Shown piece after piece: positions 1-5,047 of a stretch of 5,625 nucleotides of DNA. Source of the DNA: Coriobacteriia bacterium (GTDB taxonomy: Bacteria > Actinomycetota > Coriobacteriia > Coriobacteriales > UBA8131); assembly GCA_003509825.1 (NCBI GenBank), contig DOMT01000143.1, positions 1 through 5,625 on the forward strand, written 5' to 3'. Under the pieces are notes generated by a model. It searched no databases, was not told where the DNA came from, and worked only from the letters and a program-made list of their open reading frames with translations. Every line of letters begins with the position of its first letter. The stretch's first letter is position 1. Position numbers and translations under genes: made by a program.

Positions 1-1
1 A

Positions 2-157
2 CATGATTTGGATGAACTTTGGTGGACGGATGGACGGTTTTACGAGATAAAAGACGGTACGGATGGATTGCCCTGTTCTCCAAAGGCTTCTTTGGACAGT
101 GGGCCGAGGGACTACTTGCTTCGGGGTTTCAGACAATGGTTTATCGGCTACCCATAA
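2..157 (+). CDS. C-terminal end of an unrecognised protein (partial, runs off left edge)
   Basis: A reading frame open from the left edge gives 51 codons ending at TAA (155-157). The peptide is hydrophilic and aromatic-rich, with a segment like LDELWWTDGRFYEIKDG followed by PCSPKASLDSGPRDYLL and a tryptophan-containing end (QWFIGYP). The charged and aromatic composition looks protein-like, but I recognise no family and no domain. An antisense frame is also open across much of the same stretch but has no good start. The frame is followed directly by AT-rich non-coding DNA. It could be the true 3' end of a gene or the tail of a decayed one. This rests on openness and composition only. Confidence 0.4.
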   Translation, partial: HDLDELWWTDGRFYEIKDGTDGLPCSPKASLDSGPRDYLLRGFRQWFIGYP

Positions 158-162
158 CTACT

Positions 163-186
163 AAAATAATAAACAAAATAATAAAC
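163..186. repeat. Perfect 12-bp tandem duplication
   Basis: The unit AAAATAATAAAC occurs twice head to tail (163-174 and 175-186). It lies just after the stop codon of the left-edge frame. Two copies of an AT-rich unit are most simply a slippage duplication. A binding site is possible but nothing else supports it. Confidence 0.8.
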
Positions 187-233
187 TAGCACACTTTATA
201 AGTGCTACAAAATAAATAAGCAGTGTTTGCCAA

Positions 234-247
234 ACGGGTGCACCCGT
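234..247. promoter_or_regulatory. 14-bp perfect palindrome ACGGGTGCACCCGT
   Basis: Both strands read ACGGGTGCACCCGT. As RNA it could form a 5-bp stem with a UGCA loop. As DNA it has the form of a dimeric repressor or recombinase site. It overlaps GTTTGCCAAAC on its left. It is about 220 bases from the next start codon, which is far for a simple operator of that gene. Neither side has a T-run, so it is not a typical terminator. Confidence 0.4.
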
Positions 248-422
248 CCCCACTTAAAAACGGTGGGCGCTGCCTTCCTATATTCTAGATCTCAAATAGC
301 ATATTGGTAAATTTTGCAGATTACCGGAAAACTGCACCGCGCGTGGCAGGCAGTCTTGTAACAGAAAAGTAATAGAAGACTTACAATATAGGATCGGTTT
401 TCGTTGCATACATATGCTCAGG

Positions 423-459
423 TAGAATAGCCGAAAAATGGGATATTTCTATAAGGAGA
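423..459 (+). promoter_or_regulatory. Possible -10 element and ribosome binding site of the MaoC gene
   Basis: TAGAAT at 423-428 resembles a sigma70 -10 box and is suitably placed for a short leader. No good -35 box lies at the normal distance, so the promoter call is weak. TACAAT at 382-387, with TTGTAA at 356-361 and a long 20-bp spacer, is an alternative. The Shine-Dalgarno AAGGAGA (453-459) is strong and fixes the ATG at 464. TAGAAT also occurs upstream of the degV gene (1762-1767). Confidence 0.4.
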
Positions 460-463
460 ATAT

Positions 464-913
464 ATGTTTTTCGAAGAATTCGAGGTCGGCCGGGTTTGGC
501 TGATTCCCGAGGTGCATATGAGTAAAGAGGCGATTTTGGAGTTTGCGGAGAAGTACGATCCGCTGCCCATCCACACCGATGAAAAGTACGCCGAGGGCAC
601 TCGATTCGGTGGGTTGATCGCGTCGGGGCCACATAGCTTCATGGCGCTTTGGACGCAACTCGTGCGCACCCATAACCCGCTCGGTGACGAGCTGGTGGCC
701 GGGGCGTCTAACCATATGGCGTGGCCCGCGCCCACCCATGCTGGCGATACCTTGCACGGAGAGCTCGAGGTGCTGCAAGCCACAGCGAAGAATGATTACA
801 ACGGAGTGATAAAAGTCGAGCTCCGAGGGTATAATCAACATGATGAACTTGTAGTTAAGGGTGGTGCGGAAATCTACATGAAGCGTAAGTCCCCGTTAGG
901 GAAAGGGTGTTGA
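464..913 (+). CDS. MaoC-like hotdog-fold enoyl-CoA hydratase/dehydratase
   Basis: This is a 149-residue single-domain member of the MaoC/(R)-specific enoyl-CoA hydratase (hydratase 2) superfamily. These cytoplasmic enzymes add water across trans-2-enoyl-CoA double bonds. The hallmark is at residues 31-37, YDPLPIH: Asp32 and His37 match the catalytic Asp and His of the family, and Pro35 stands where hydratase 2 has its NP. The helix segment FGGLIASGPHSFM (48-60) and the strand around WPAPTHAGDTLHG (87-99), resembling the family's PVRPGDTL, complete the fold. Length is normal for a single hotdog domain. The ATG has an AAGGAGA Shine-Dalgarno five bases upstream. The acyl substrate cannot be read from sequence. 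No acyl-CoA dehydrogenase, thiolase or PHA genes are adjacent. The stop codon is embedded in an inverted repeat (905-918). Confidence 0.9.
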   Translation: MFFEEFEVGRVWLIPEVHMSKEAILEFAEKYDPLPIHTDEKYAEGTRFGGLIASGPHSFMALWTQLVRTHNPLGDELVAGASNHMAWPAPTHAGDTLHGELEVLQATAKNDYNGVIKVELRGYNQHDELVVKGGAEIYMKRKSPLGKGC

Positions 914-918
914 CACCC
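905..918. promoter_or_regulatory. Inverted repeat GGGTGT-TG-ACACCC overlapping a TTGACA box
   Basis: A perfect 6-bp inverted repeat with a 2-base centre spans the stop codon of the MaoC gene. It contains a consensus -35 hexamer, TTGACA (910-915). At a 17-bp spacing the -10 position is only TGAAAA (933-938), a poor match, so a promoter for the nicotinamidase gene is possible but unproven. An operator covering the -35 box would be a normal arrangement. The GGGTG/CACCC half-sites also occur in the palindrome at 234-247, there with no spacer. Confidence 0.35.
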
Positions 919-989
919 CCGACAAACTCGGATGAAAACGGTTAGGCTGCCTGATGTGTCGGCTGGGTGGCTGAGAGAATGGAGGGCCC

Positions 990-1688
990 ATGCCGTCGCG
1001 TGCTTTGATACTCGTCGATATTCAAAACGACTTTTGCTCCGGGGGTGCTTTGGCCGTCGCCGACGGCGATGCCGTCGTTGCGGTGGCCAATGAGCTGATG
1101 GAGAGCATGACCGTGGTCAACGGCTTGGTGGTTGCCACGCTGGACACCCACCCTGCGAACCACGGTTCGTTTGCCTCGCAGCATGAGGGTGCCGAGCCGG
1201 GCGACGTCGTCAAGCTGGCGGGAGTCGACCAGGTGCTCTGGCCCGATCACTGCATCGACGGCACCTGGGGCGCGGAGCTTCATCCCAAACTCAATTCGGG
1301 ACTCATCAAGGCGACCTGCAAAAAGGGCACCGACCCCAACATCGATTCCTATTCCGGCTTTTACGATAACGACCACAAAAGTAGCACCGGTTTGAGCGAA
1401 TTTTTGCACGAACAGGGTGTTAAGGAGGTTTGGATCTGTGGCCTGGCCACCGACTTCTGCGTCAAGGCGACGGCCGAGGATGCGCTCAAAGAGGGTTTCG
1501 AGGTGACGATCGTTTCCGAGGGCTGTCGTCCGGTTGATCTGAATCCGGGTGATGGCGATAGGGCGCTCAGGGCGCTCGAGGAAGCGGGGTGTACGCTTTT
1601 AAAAAACATACGGAGCAGAGGGCTTGGTGATACTATCGAGATAGACATGGTCCACGGGCACCCGAGAGCGGTTCTGAGTGCAATCTGA
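990..1688 (+). CDS. pncA: Nicotinamidase (isochorismatase-like cysteine hydrolase)
   Basis: It hydrolyses nicotinamide to nicotinate and ammonia in the cytoplasm, feeding the Preiss-Handler route of NAD salvage. The 232-residue protein carries the full PncA signature. The catalytic triad is Asp10 (in LVDIQNDF), Lys112 (in KKGTDPNIDSYSGF) and Cys157 (in GLATDFCV). Metal ligands Asp52 and His54 are in TLDTHPANHGSF, with His87 in WPDHCIDGTWGAEL. The cis-peptide region is around Ala153-Thr154. The ATG at 990 has GGAGG at 981-985. The domain ends near residue 205, and about 25 further residues (around GLGDTIEIDMVHGHP) form an extension that common PncA proteins lack. The gene lies 76 bases after the MaoC stop and has no obvious pathway partner nearby. 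Activity on pyrazinamide or related amides is usual for the family. A different amide substrate is possible, but the motif match is strong. Confidence 0.9.
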   Translation: MPSRALILVDIQNDFCSGGALAVADGDAVVAVANELMESMTVVNGLVVATLDTHPANHGSFASQHEGAEPGDVVKLAGVDQVLWPDHCIDGTWGAELHPKLNSGLIKATCKKGTDPNIDSYSGFYDNDHKSSTGLSEFLHEQGVKEVWICGLATDFCVKATAEDALKEGFEVTIVSEGCRPVDLNPGDGDRALRALEEAGCTLLKNIRSRGLGDTIEIDMVHGHPRAVLSAI

Positions 1689-1835
1689 TATCCTGTTACC
1701 GTCCGCAATTACAGCAAAGAACCAGCGCGTCCGAAGATAATCCACCTTAGGGCAAGCCGAGTAGAATCAGGCACACAGGCAATTAATCGGCACTTTTCCG
1801 GCAAGAACAAATACCGTTGTAGAAGGAGAACGTAT
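1689..1835 (+). promoter_or_regulatory. Intergenic spacer with possible -10 box, direct repeat and ribosome binding site for degV
   Basis: TAGAAT at 1762-1767 could be a -10 box, but no acceptable -35 lies 17 bases upstream. It is overlapped by a GCCGA/TCGGC inverted repeat (1756-1760 with 1787-1791), which is followed by ACTTTT. That could be a weak terminator of the nicotinamidase transcript or an operator. CAGGCA is repeated directly at 1768-1773 and 1776-1781, 8 bp apart. The strong Shine-Dalgarno AAGGAGA (1823-1829) selects the ATG at 1836. A separate transcript for degV is plausible because the gap is nearly 150 bases. Confidence 0.35.
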
Positions 1836-2810
1836 ATGGCAACCCGTGATCGGAAATGCAATCTTATCATCGACTCCTGTTGTGATCTGCCGGCCGATCT
1901 GGTGGAGTCCTTCGATGTTGAAGTGATGCCCTTCACCTATATCATGGAGGACGGCGAGCACCTGGACGACCTGTGGACCTCGATGAGTCCGCACGATTTT
2001 TACGAGCGCATGCGCAAGGGTGAGAACCCCACCACCTCGCAGGTTCCCACGACGACCATCCATAAAACACTGGAAAAGGCCGCGAAAGCCGGAGTGCCGA
2101 CGGTATTTATCTGTTTCTCGAGCTGCCTTTCGGGCACCTTCGACAGCATTTTGCACACCTGGGATACGATGAGAGCCGATTACCCCGATTTCGAGCTACA
2201 TATCGTCGATTCGCGCTTGGCCTCGGTTGCCGAGGGCTTGCTGGTGGTTGAGGCGGTACGCCAATGCAATCGCGGGCTCACTGCGAGTGAGCTGGCCGAG
2301 TGGGCGCGCGAGGCCCGCTTTTACGTGCACGGCTACTTTACCCTCGACGGTCTGGAAACCCTGCGTCGCGGCGGCCGCATTCCCGATATGGCTGCGGTTG
2401 CCGGCGCCAAGCTCAACATCAAACCGATTCTGACCTTCGACCTCGATGGTCGCCTGGCGTTTTTCGGGGCGGCGAGAGGGCGCAAGAAATCACTCAAGCA
2501 GCTGATGAACATCTTCGGAGAGCGATCGGATATCAATGCGCAAAACACCGTCATCATCGGAGCCGCCGATGCGCCCAAAGAGCAAAAGATGCTGGTGGAG
2601 CAGGTTATCAACGAGTCCAAAGAGGTGGCGATGTGGCAGTGCAGTATCGGCCCTGTCATCGGATCCCACGTGGGGCCCGAGATGATGGCCGTGGTGTTTT
2701 GGGGCCCCGACCGCCGCGAGAACATGCTGCTTACCGACCGTATCGCCAAGGCGGTGTCGGGCTTTAAGCGGGGCTCTGCAAAAGAAAAAGACGAAGCGGG
2801 TGCCGAATAG
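1836..2810 (+). CDS. DegV family fatty-acid-binding protein (FakB-like)
   Basis: DegV/FakB proteins bind a free fatty acid in the cytoplasm and present it to the kinase FakA, giving acyl-phosphate for phospholipid synthesis. The 324-residue protein shows the DegV signatures in order: LIIDSCCDLP (10-19), PTTSQVPT (65-72), ICFSSCLSGTFDS (92-104), HIVDSRLAS (122-130), FTLDGLETLRRGGRIP (168-183) and NIKPIL (194-199). Family knowledge places the fatty-acid carboxylate at the Thr/Ser of the TSQ and SSxLSGT motifs, which are intact (Thr67, Ser68, Ser95, Ser96, Ser99). The protein is somewhat longer than the usual 280 or so residues. The extra part is a charged tail after about residue 305 (KRGSAKEKDEAGAE). 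No FakA or DAK-type gene is adjacent, so a lipid-kinase role is taken from the family only. Binding specificity cannot be read from sequence. Confidence 0.93.
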   Translation: MATRDRKCNLIIDSCCDLPADLVESFDVEVMPFTYIMEDGEHLDDLWTSMSPHDFYERMRKGENPTTSQVPTTTIHKTLEKAAKAGVPTVFICFSSCLSGTFDSILHTWDTMRADYPDFELHIVDSRLASVAEGLLVVEAVRQCNRGLTASELAEWAREARFYVHGYFTLDGLETLRRGGRIPDMAAVAGAKLNIKPILTFDLDGRLAFFGAARGRKKSLKQLMNIFGERSDINAQNTVIIGAADAPKEQKMLVEQVINESKEVAMWQCSIGPVIGSHVGPEMMAVVFWGPDRRENMLLTDRIAKAVSGFKRGSAKEKDEAGAE

Positions 2811-2812
2811 GC

Positions 2813-2822
2813 TCTCGCGAGA
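2813..2822. repeat. 10-bp perfect palindrome TCTCGCGAGA
   Basis: It starts 2 bases after the degV stop codon and a few bases before the long stem at 2828-2885. It could be an operator half or chance. As RNA it could form only a short stem with a minimal loop and no T-run follows, so it does not read as a terminator. Confidence 0.4.
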
Positions 2823-2827
2823 ACCGA

Positions 2828-2885
2828 GGGAGGGGGATGGTCCGATCATGTTCCCATGGGGTATGAAGCAGGCCGTCCCCCTCCC
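2828..2885 (+). promoter_or_regulatory. Long GC-rich RNA stem-loop in the leader of the dehydrogenase-like gene
   Basis: GGGAGGGGGA (2828-2837) is perfectly complementary to TCCCCCTCCC (2876-2885). The pairing extends inward through 2842 and 2871 with two G-U pairs, giving about 15 base pairs around a 28-base loop. The loop contains CCCATGGG (2853-2860), itself a palindrome. The stem is followed by GAAAAACG, not a T-run, and on the other strand there is no T-run either, so it is not an ordinary intrinsic terminator. It sits between degV and the next start codon at 2910. It could stabilise or process the transcript, or control read-through into the downstream gene. Confidence 0.55.
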
Positions 2886-2909
2886 GAAAAACGATAGGAT
2901 GGAGATTTT

Positions 2910-3992
2910 GTGATCGCATTTATCTGGCAAAAGGACTGGAGTGATCTGGCCCGGCTCATGGTGAACAGGCTAATCGATGCCGGCCATGACGTTACTACCT
3001 TTGTGTATGGCGCAAAGGAGCAGGGCGGAAAAAACACGGGGCCCTCCTCCATCGCGGCCCTGTCCGAGCAGGCGGTGCGCGCCTCTTCGCTGCCGGCGGA
3101 GATCGAGGGTGCCCAGGCGATACTTACCTTGCTTTCGACCGCGCAGGATATCGAGGATGTGTATCTGGGTGCCGGCGGTATCTTTGAAAACGTTGATTCC
3201 ACCGAGCTTTTTATCGACCTCAGCACCGGAACCCCCAAGCTTTCCAAAGAGATATACGCGCTCGCCGCGGTGCATGACTATCGTTTCGTCGAGGCCCCGG
3301 TGGACGGTTACGTTGACTACGTTCAAACAGGTAAGTATCGGCTCTACGCTGCGGGTGAACCGGATAATCTGACCGCCGCCTCCGAGATTTTAAACACATT
3401 GTCTTCCGAGGTTATCGAGGTAGGGCTCCCCGGCACCGGTGTTGCCATGAAACTGGCTTCGCAGATCGCTTTGGCGGGCGCGATGCTCGGCCTTGTGGAG
3501 GCGATCTCATTCGCGTTGATTTCGGGTGTTGAAAAAGAGCGACTCATCGAGGTCATGGGTGAGAGCCCTTATGGTTCGGTTCTGGCACAGGCCTTCGGCA
3601 AACGTATCATCGACGAGGATTTTTGCTACGGCATGGATCTGAGCAGGTTTTTCAACGACCTTGAAAAATCCCTGGCCGCCGCCGACGAGTCGGGTCTGGC
3701 ATTACCGGGTTTGGAGGCCGCACACCAGCTCTATGACCTGCTGCTCTTGGTGGGCGGCGGTCAAAAAGGCATCTACGCTCTGGCGCTCATCTATTATGAT
3801 GAAGAGCGCTGTGCCAAGCACGGCCTTAATTGGGCATTGGCGCAAAAGGCCATGGACGTGTACGAGCGCGCCGGCGAAGACGGCTATGACGATTACTACT
3901 CGGACGACGATGAGTGTGACGATCCCGACTGCAACCATCATCACGGGGATGAAGATCCGCCGAACATCGGCCGGTACTTTTCGCACAACTAA
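2910..3992 (+). CDS. Divergent 6-phosphogluconate/3-hydroxyisobutyrate dehydrogenase-like protein with acidic Cys/His tail
   Basis: This 360-residue protein has the order of the beta-hydroxyacid dehydrogenase family. It starts with a Rossmann-like N-terminus (LIDAGHDVTTF, 21-31), then IDLSTGTPKLSKEI (102-115) and the substrate-loop region FVEAPVDGYVDYVQTGKYRLYAAGE (126-150). An all-helical C-terminal domain (about 175-320) follows, with LPGTGVAMKLASQ. Lys181 matches the catalytic lysine of the GxGxxxK motif. Deviations: the expected GLGxMG cofactor loop is replaced by IWQKDWSD (5-12). The usual SGG substrate motif is DGY (132-134). The Asn(s) after the catalytic Lys are Ser184/Gln185. The second Lys of the KDL motif is Asn249 (NDLEKSL). 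Cofactor binding may therefore be altered or lost. The tail (about 322-360) is very acidic, with Cys336, Cys341 and His343-345. The GTG start has GGAG at 2901-2904. The substrate is unknown. Confidence 0.8.
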   Translation: MIAFIWQKDWSDLARLMVNRLIDAGHDVTTFVYGAKEQGGKNTGPSSIAALSEQAVRASSLPAEIEGAQAILTLLSTAQDIEDVYLGAGGIFENVDSTELFIDLSTGTPKLSKEIYALAAVHDYRFVEAPVDGYVDYVQTGKYRLYAAGEPDNLTAASEILNTLSSEVIEVGLPGTGVAMKLASQIALAGAMLGLVEAISFALISGVEKERLIEVMGESPYGSVLAQAFGKRIIDEDFCYGMDLSRFFNDLEKSLAAADESGLALPGLEAAHQLYDLLLLVGGGQKGIYALALIYYDEERCAKHGLNWALAQKAMDVYERAGEDGYDDYYSDDDECDDPDCNHHHGDEDPPNIGRYFSHN

Positions 3993-4007
3993 CCGTGGCA
4001 CCCTAAT

Positions 4008-4856
4008 GTGATGGAGTTCGTCTGCAGCGATGGCACGCGGCTGGAGCTTAAAGTCCGTCTGTCGGATAAGGCCAAGCACCTGCGCCTCAGCTTAAGCCAT
4101 AGCGGAGTGCTGCAGGTCGTGGTTCCACGTCGCGCCGCGCCGCGATCGAGCGGTAGGCGCAATAAGGCAGCGGATCCTCGCAGCTCATCCACATGGGAAG
4201 ACAGCGGTGAGGCGGCCCTGGAAGCCCTGGCCGCAGACTTCGCCGAGTCGCATCGTGCTTGGATCGAGCGGGCTGCAAGACGCACCAAAGCCCAGCGTGA
4301 CGCCTATACGGAAAGCCGGGCCGCGGGGCTTCCCACGCATCTCGACTTCCCCCTGGCAAACGAACTGTGGCTCATTGAGTATAAGCCCACCGCCGCTAAG
4401 TCCGTAACGATCAAGCCCGACGGGCTCAGGCGCTACGAGGGTGCAAGGCAGGTACTTGCGCTCAGGGTCAGTGGCGATATCGAAAACGAGGCGCTTTGTC
4501 GCAAGGCCCTAGTGCGTTTTGTAACCAGGCGGGCCAAGGAGTTGATTCCGGATTTCGCCCGCAAGGTCTGCTGCGAGGTGGGGGCGGTACCACGCGCGAT
4601 CAGCGTCAACAACCGCAAGTCGGCCTGGGGCATCTGCACGCAATCAGGCGACATCCGCATCGACCGCAAGGTGCTCTTCTTTCCTGCGGACATGGCACGG
4701 CAAGTGGTGCTGCACGAAGCCGCGCATCTCAAGCATCTCAACCACTCCGAGCGGTTTTATAACGAACTGTTTTCCTACGAAGGCAGCACCCCCGAAGCCG
4801 AAAAAGCCGTAAAAAAGGCGATTCGCCTGATACCTGCATGGTTTTTGGATGGCTAA
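4008..4856 (+). CDS. YgjP/WLM-type zinc metallopeptidase (SprT/M48-like, DUF45)
   Basis: The protein is 282 residues (281 if the ATG at 4011 is used instead of GTG 4008). The C-terminal half carries the DUF45 hallmark. LHEAAHLKHLNHSERFY (235-251) gives His236, Glu237 and His240 as the HExxH zinc site and His246 in the conserved NHS as the third ligand. It is preceded by SAWGICTQSGDIRIDRKVLFFP (205-226), the family's WGSCS block with Ile for Ser. The N-terminal strand KVRLSDKAKHLRLSLS and the VVVP ending at about 40 match family starts. A low-complexity Arg/Ser/Ala/Pro insert (about 41-70) separates that strand from the helix with AWIERAARR. It is predicted to be a cytoplasmic hydrolase of unknown substrate. 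The start follows the previous stop by 16 bases, in the same frame, without a recognisable Shine-Dalgarno, which suggests translational coupling. Confidence 0.88.
   Translation: MMEFVCSDGTRLELKVRLSDKAKHLRLSLSHSGVLQVVVPRRAAPRSSGRRNKAADPRSSSTWEDSGEAALEALAADFAESHRAWIERAARRTKAQRDAYTESRAAGLPTHLDFPLANELWLIEYKPTAAKSVTIKPDGLRRYEGARQVLALRVSGDIENEALCRKALVRFVTRRAKELIPDFARKVCCEVGAVPRAISVNNRKSAWGICTQSGDIRIDRKVLFFPADMARQVVLHEAAHLKHLNHSERFYNELFSYEGSTPEAEKAVKKAIRLIPAWFLDG
4811..4828 (-). terminator. Possible intrinsic terminator on the - strand inside the metallopeptidase gene
   Basis: On the - strand AGGCG-AAT-CGCCT is followed by TTTTT, the order expected for an intrinsic terminator. The stem is only 5 bp, lies inside coding sequence, and there is no leftward gene to the right in this window. 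It could stop antisense or incoming leftward transcripts, or be a codon-driven coincidence (KKAIRL). Confidence 0.3.
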
Positions 4857-4985
4857 GAAGCGCAGGAAACCTGTACAATTGAGCGGCATTTAACTAAAGC
4901 TCTCCAGCACCCGGTAAATCAAACTATAACGGAATCATTAGTGGTACCTGATAGTAAAAACGCAACCAAACTCTAGGCACCCTGC

Positions 4986-5031
4986 ATTGAACAAATAAAG
5001 CAATGAGATAAACTACATCTATATGTTCAAT
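4986..5031 (+). promoter_or_regulatory. Promoter bracketed by an 8-bp perfect inverted repeat, upstream of the right-hand gene
   Basis: ATTGAACA (4986-4993) and TGTTCAAT (5024-5031) are exact reverse complements 30 bases apart. The left arm covers a -35-like TTGAAC (4987-4992). With a 16-base spacer it faces a -10-like TAAACT (5009-5014), so the right arm would lie just past the start of transcription. This is the geometry of a repressor site pair that could bend the DNA, or of autoregulation by the following protein, which may contain a winged helix. The promoter boxes are fair (4 of 6 matches each) rather than strong. Confidence 0.5.
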
Positions 5032-5047
5032 CTACGAAAGTAAGGTT

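Larger units (their letters stand above)
158..463. other. AT-rich intergenic region with several dyads and no gene
   Basis: No convincing gene is seen on either strand. The stretch is much more AT-rich than the genes to its right. It contains a 12-bp tandem duplication (163-186) and a TAGCAC/GTGCTA inverted repeat (187-192 with 202-207). It also holds GTTTG-C-CAAAC (225-235), a 14-bp palindrome (234-247), CCCAC/GTGGG (249-253 with 263-267), GGTAA/TTACC (306-310 with 321-325) and CTGCAC/GTGGCAG with one bulged G (332-337 with 343-349). None is followed by a T-run, so none reads as an ordinary intrinsic terminator. The right end must hold the promoter of the gene at 464. Confidence 0.6.

Noticed and set aside
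1..157. Open frame on the - strand over the left edge
   Set aside because: It lacks a good start codon and ribosome binding site, and its composition is less protein-like than the + strand frame.
163..186. Two-copy repeat as the start of a CRISPR array
   Set aside because: The unit is 12 bases, adjacent, without spacers and without cas genes.
234..267. Palindromes around 234-267 as a rho-independent terminator
   Set aside because: No T-run follows on either strand and the loops are too short or the stems too weak.
320..360. CTGCACCGCG near 332-341, which recalls the T-box consensus TGGNACCGCG
   Set aside because: The key UGGNACC core is not intact (CUGCACC), no terminator hairpin with a T-run follows, and no aminoacyl-tRNA synthetase or amino-acid gene lies downstream.
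1022..1213. Reading frames on the - strand and in other frames across the core genes
   Set aside because: They overlap genes with clear family motifs and ribosome binding sites. They lack such support themselves and are expected shadow frames of GC-rich coding DNA.
464..4856. The five core genes as a single metabolic operon
   Set aside because: Gaps of 76, 147 and 99 bases, with possible promoters and a strong stem between them, and no common pathway. Only the last two genes are close enough to look coupled.
4864..4879. TACAAT (4874-4879) after CAGGAAACCTG as a promoter
   Set aside because: The nearest TTGGAT-like box is 23 bases upstream and there is no gene start for about 170 bases. The later promoter at 4986-5014 fits better.
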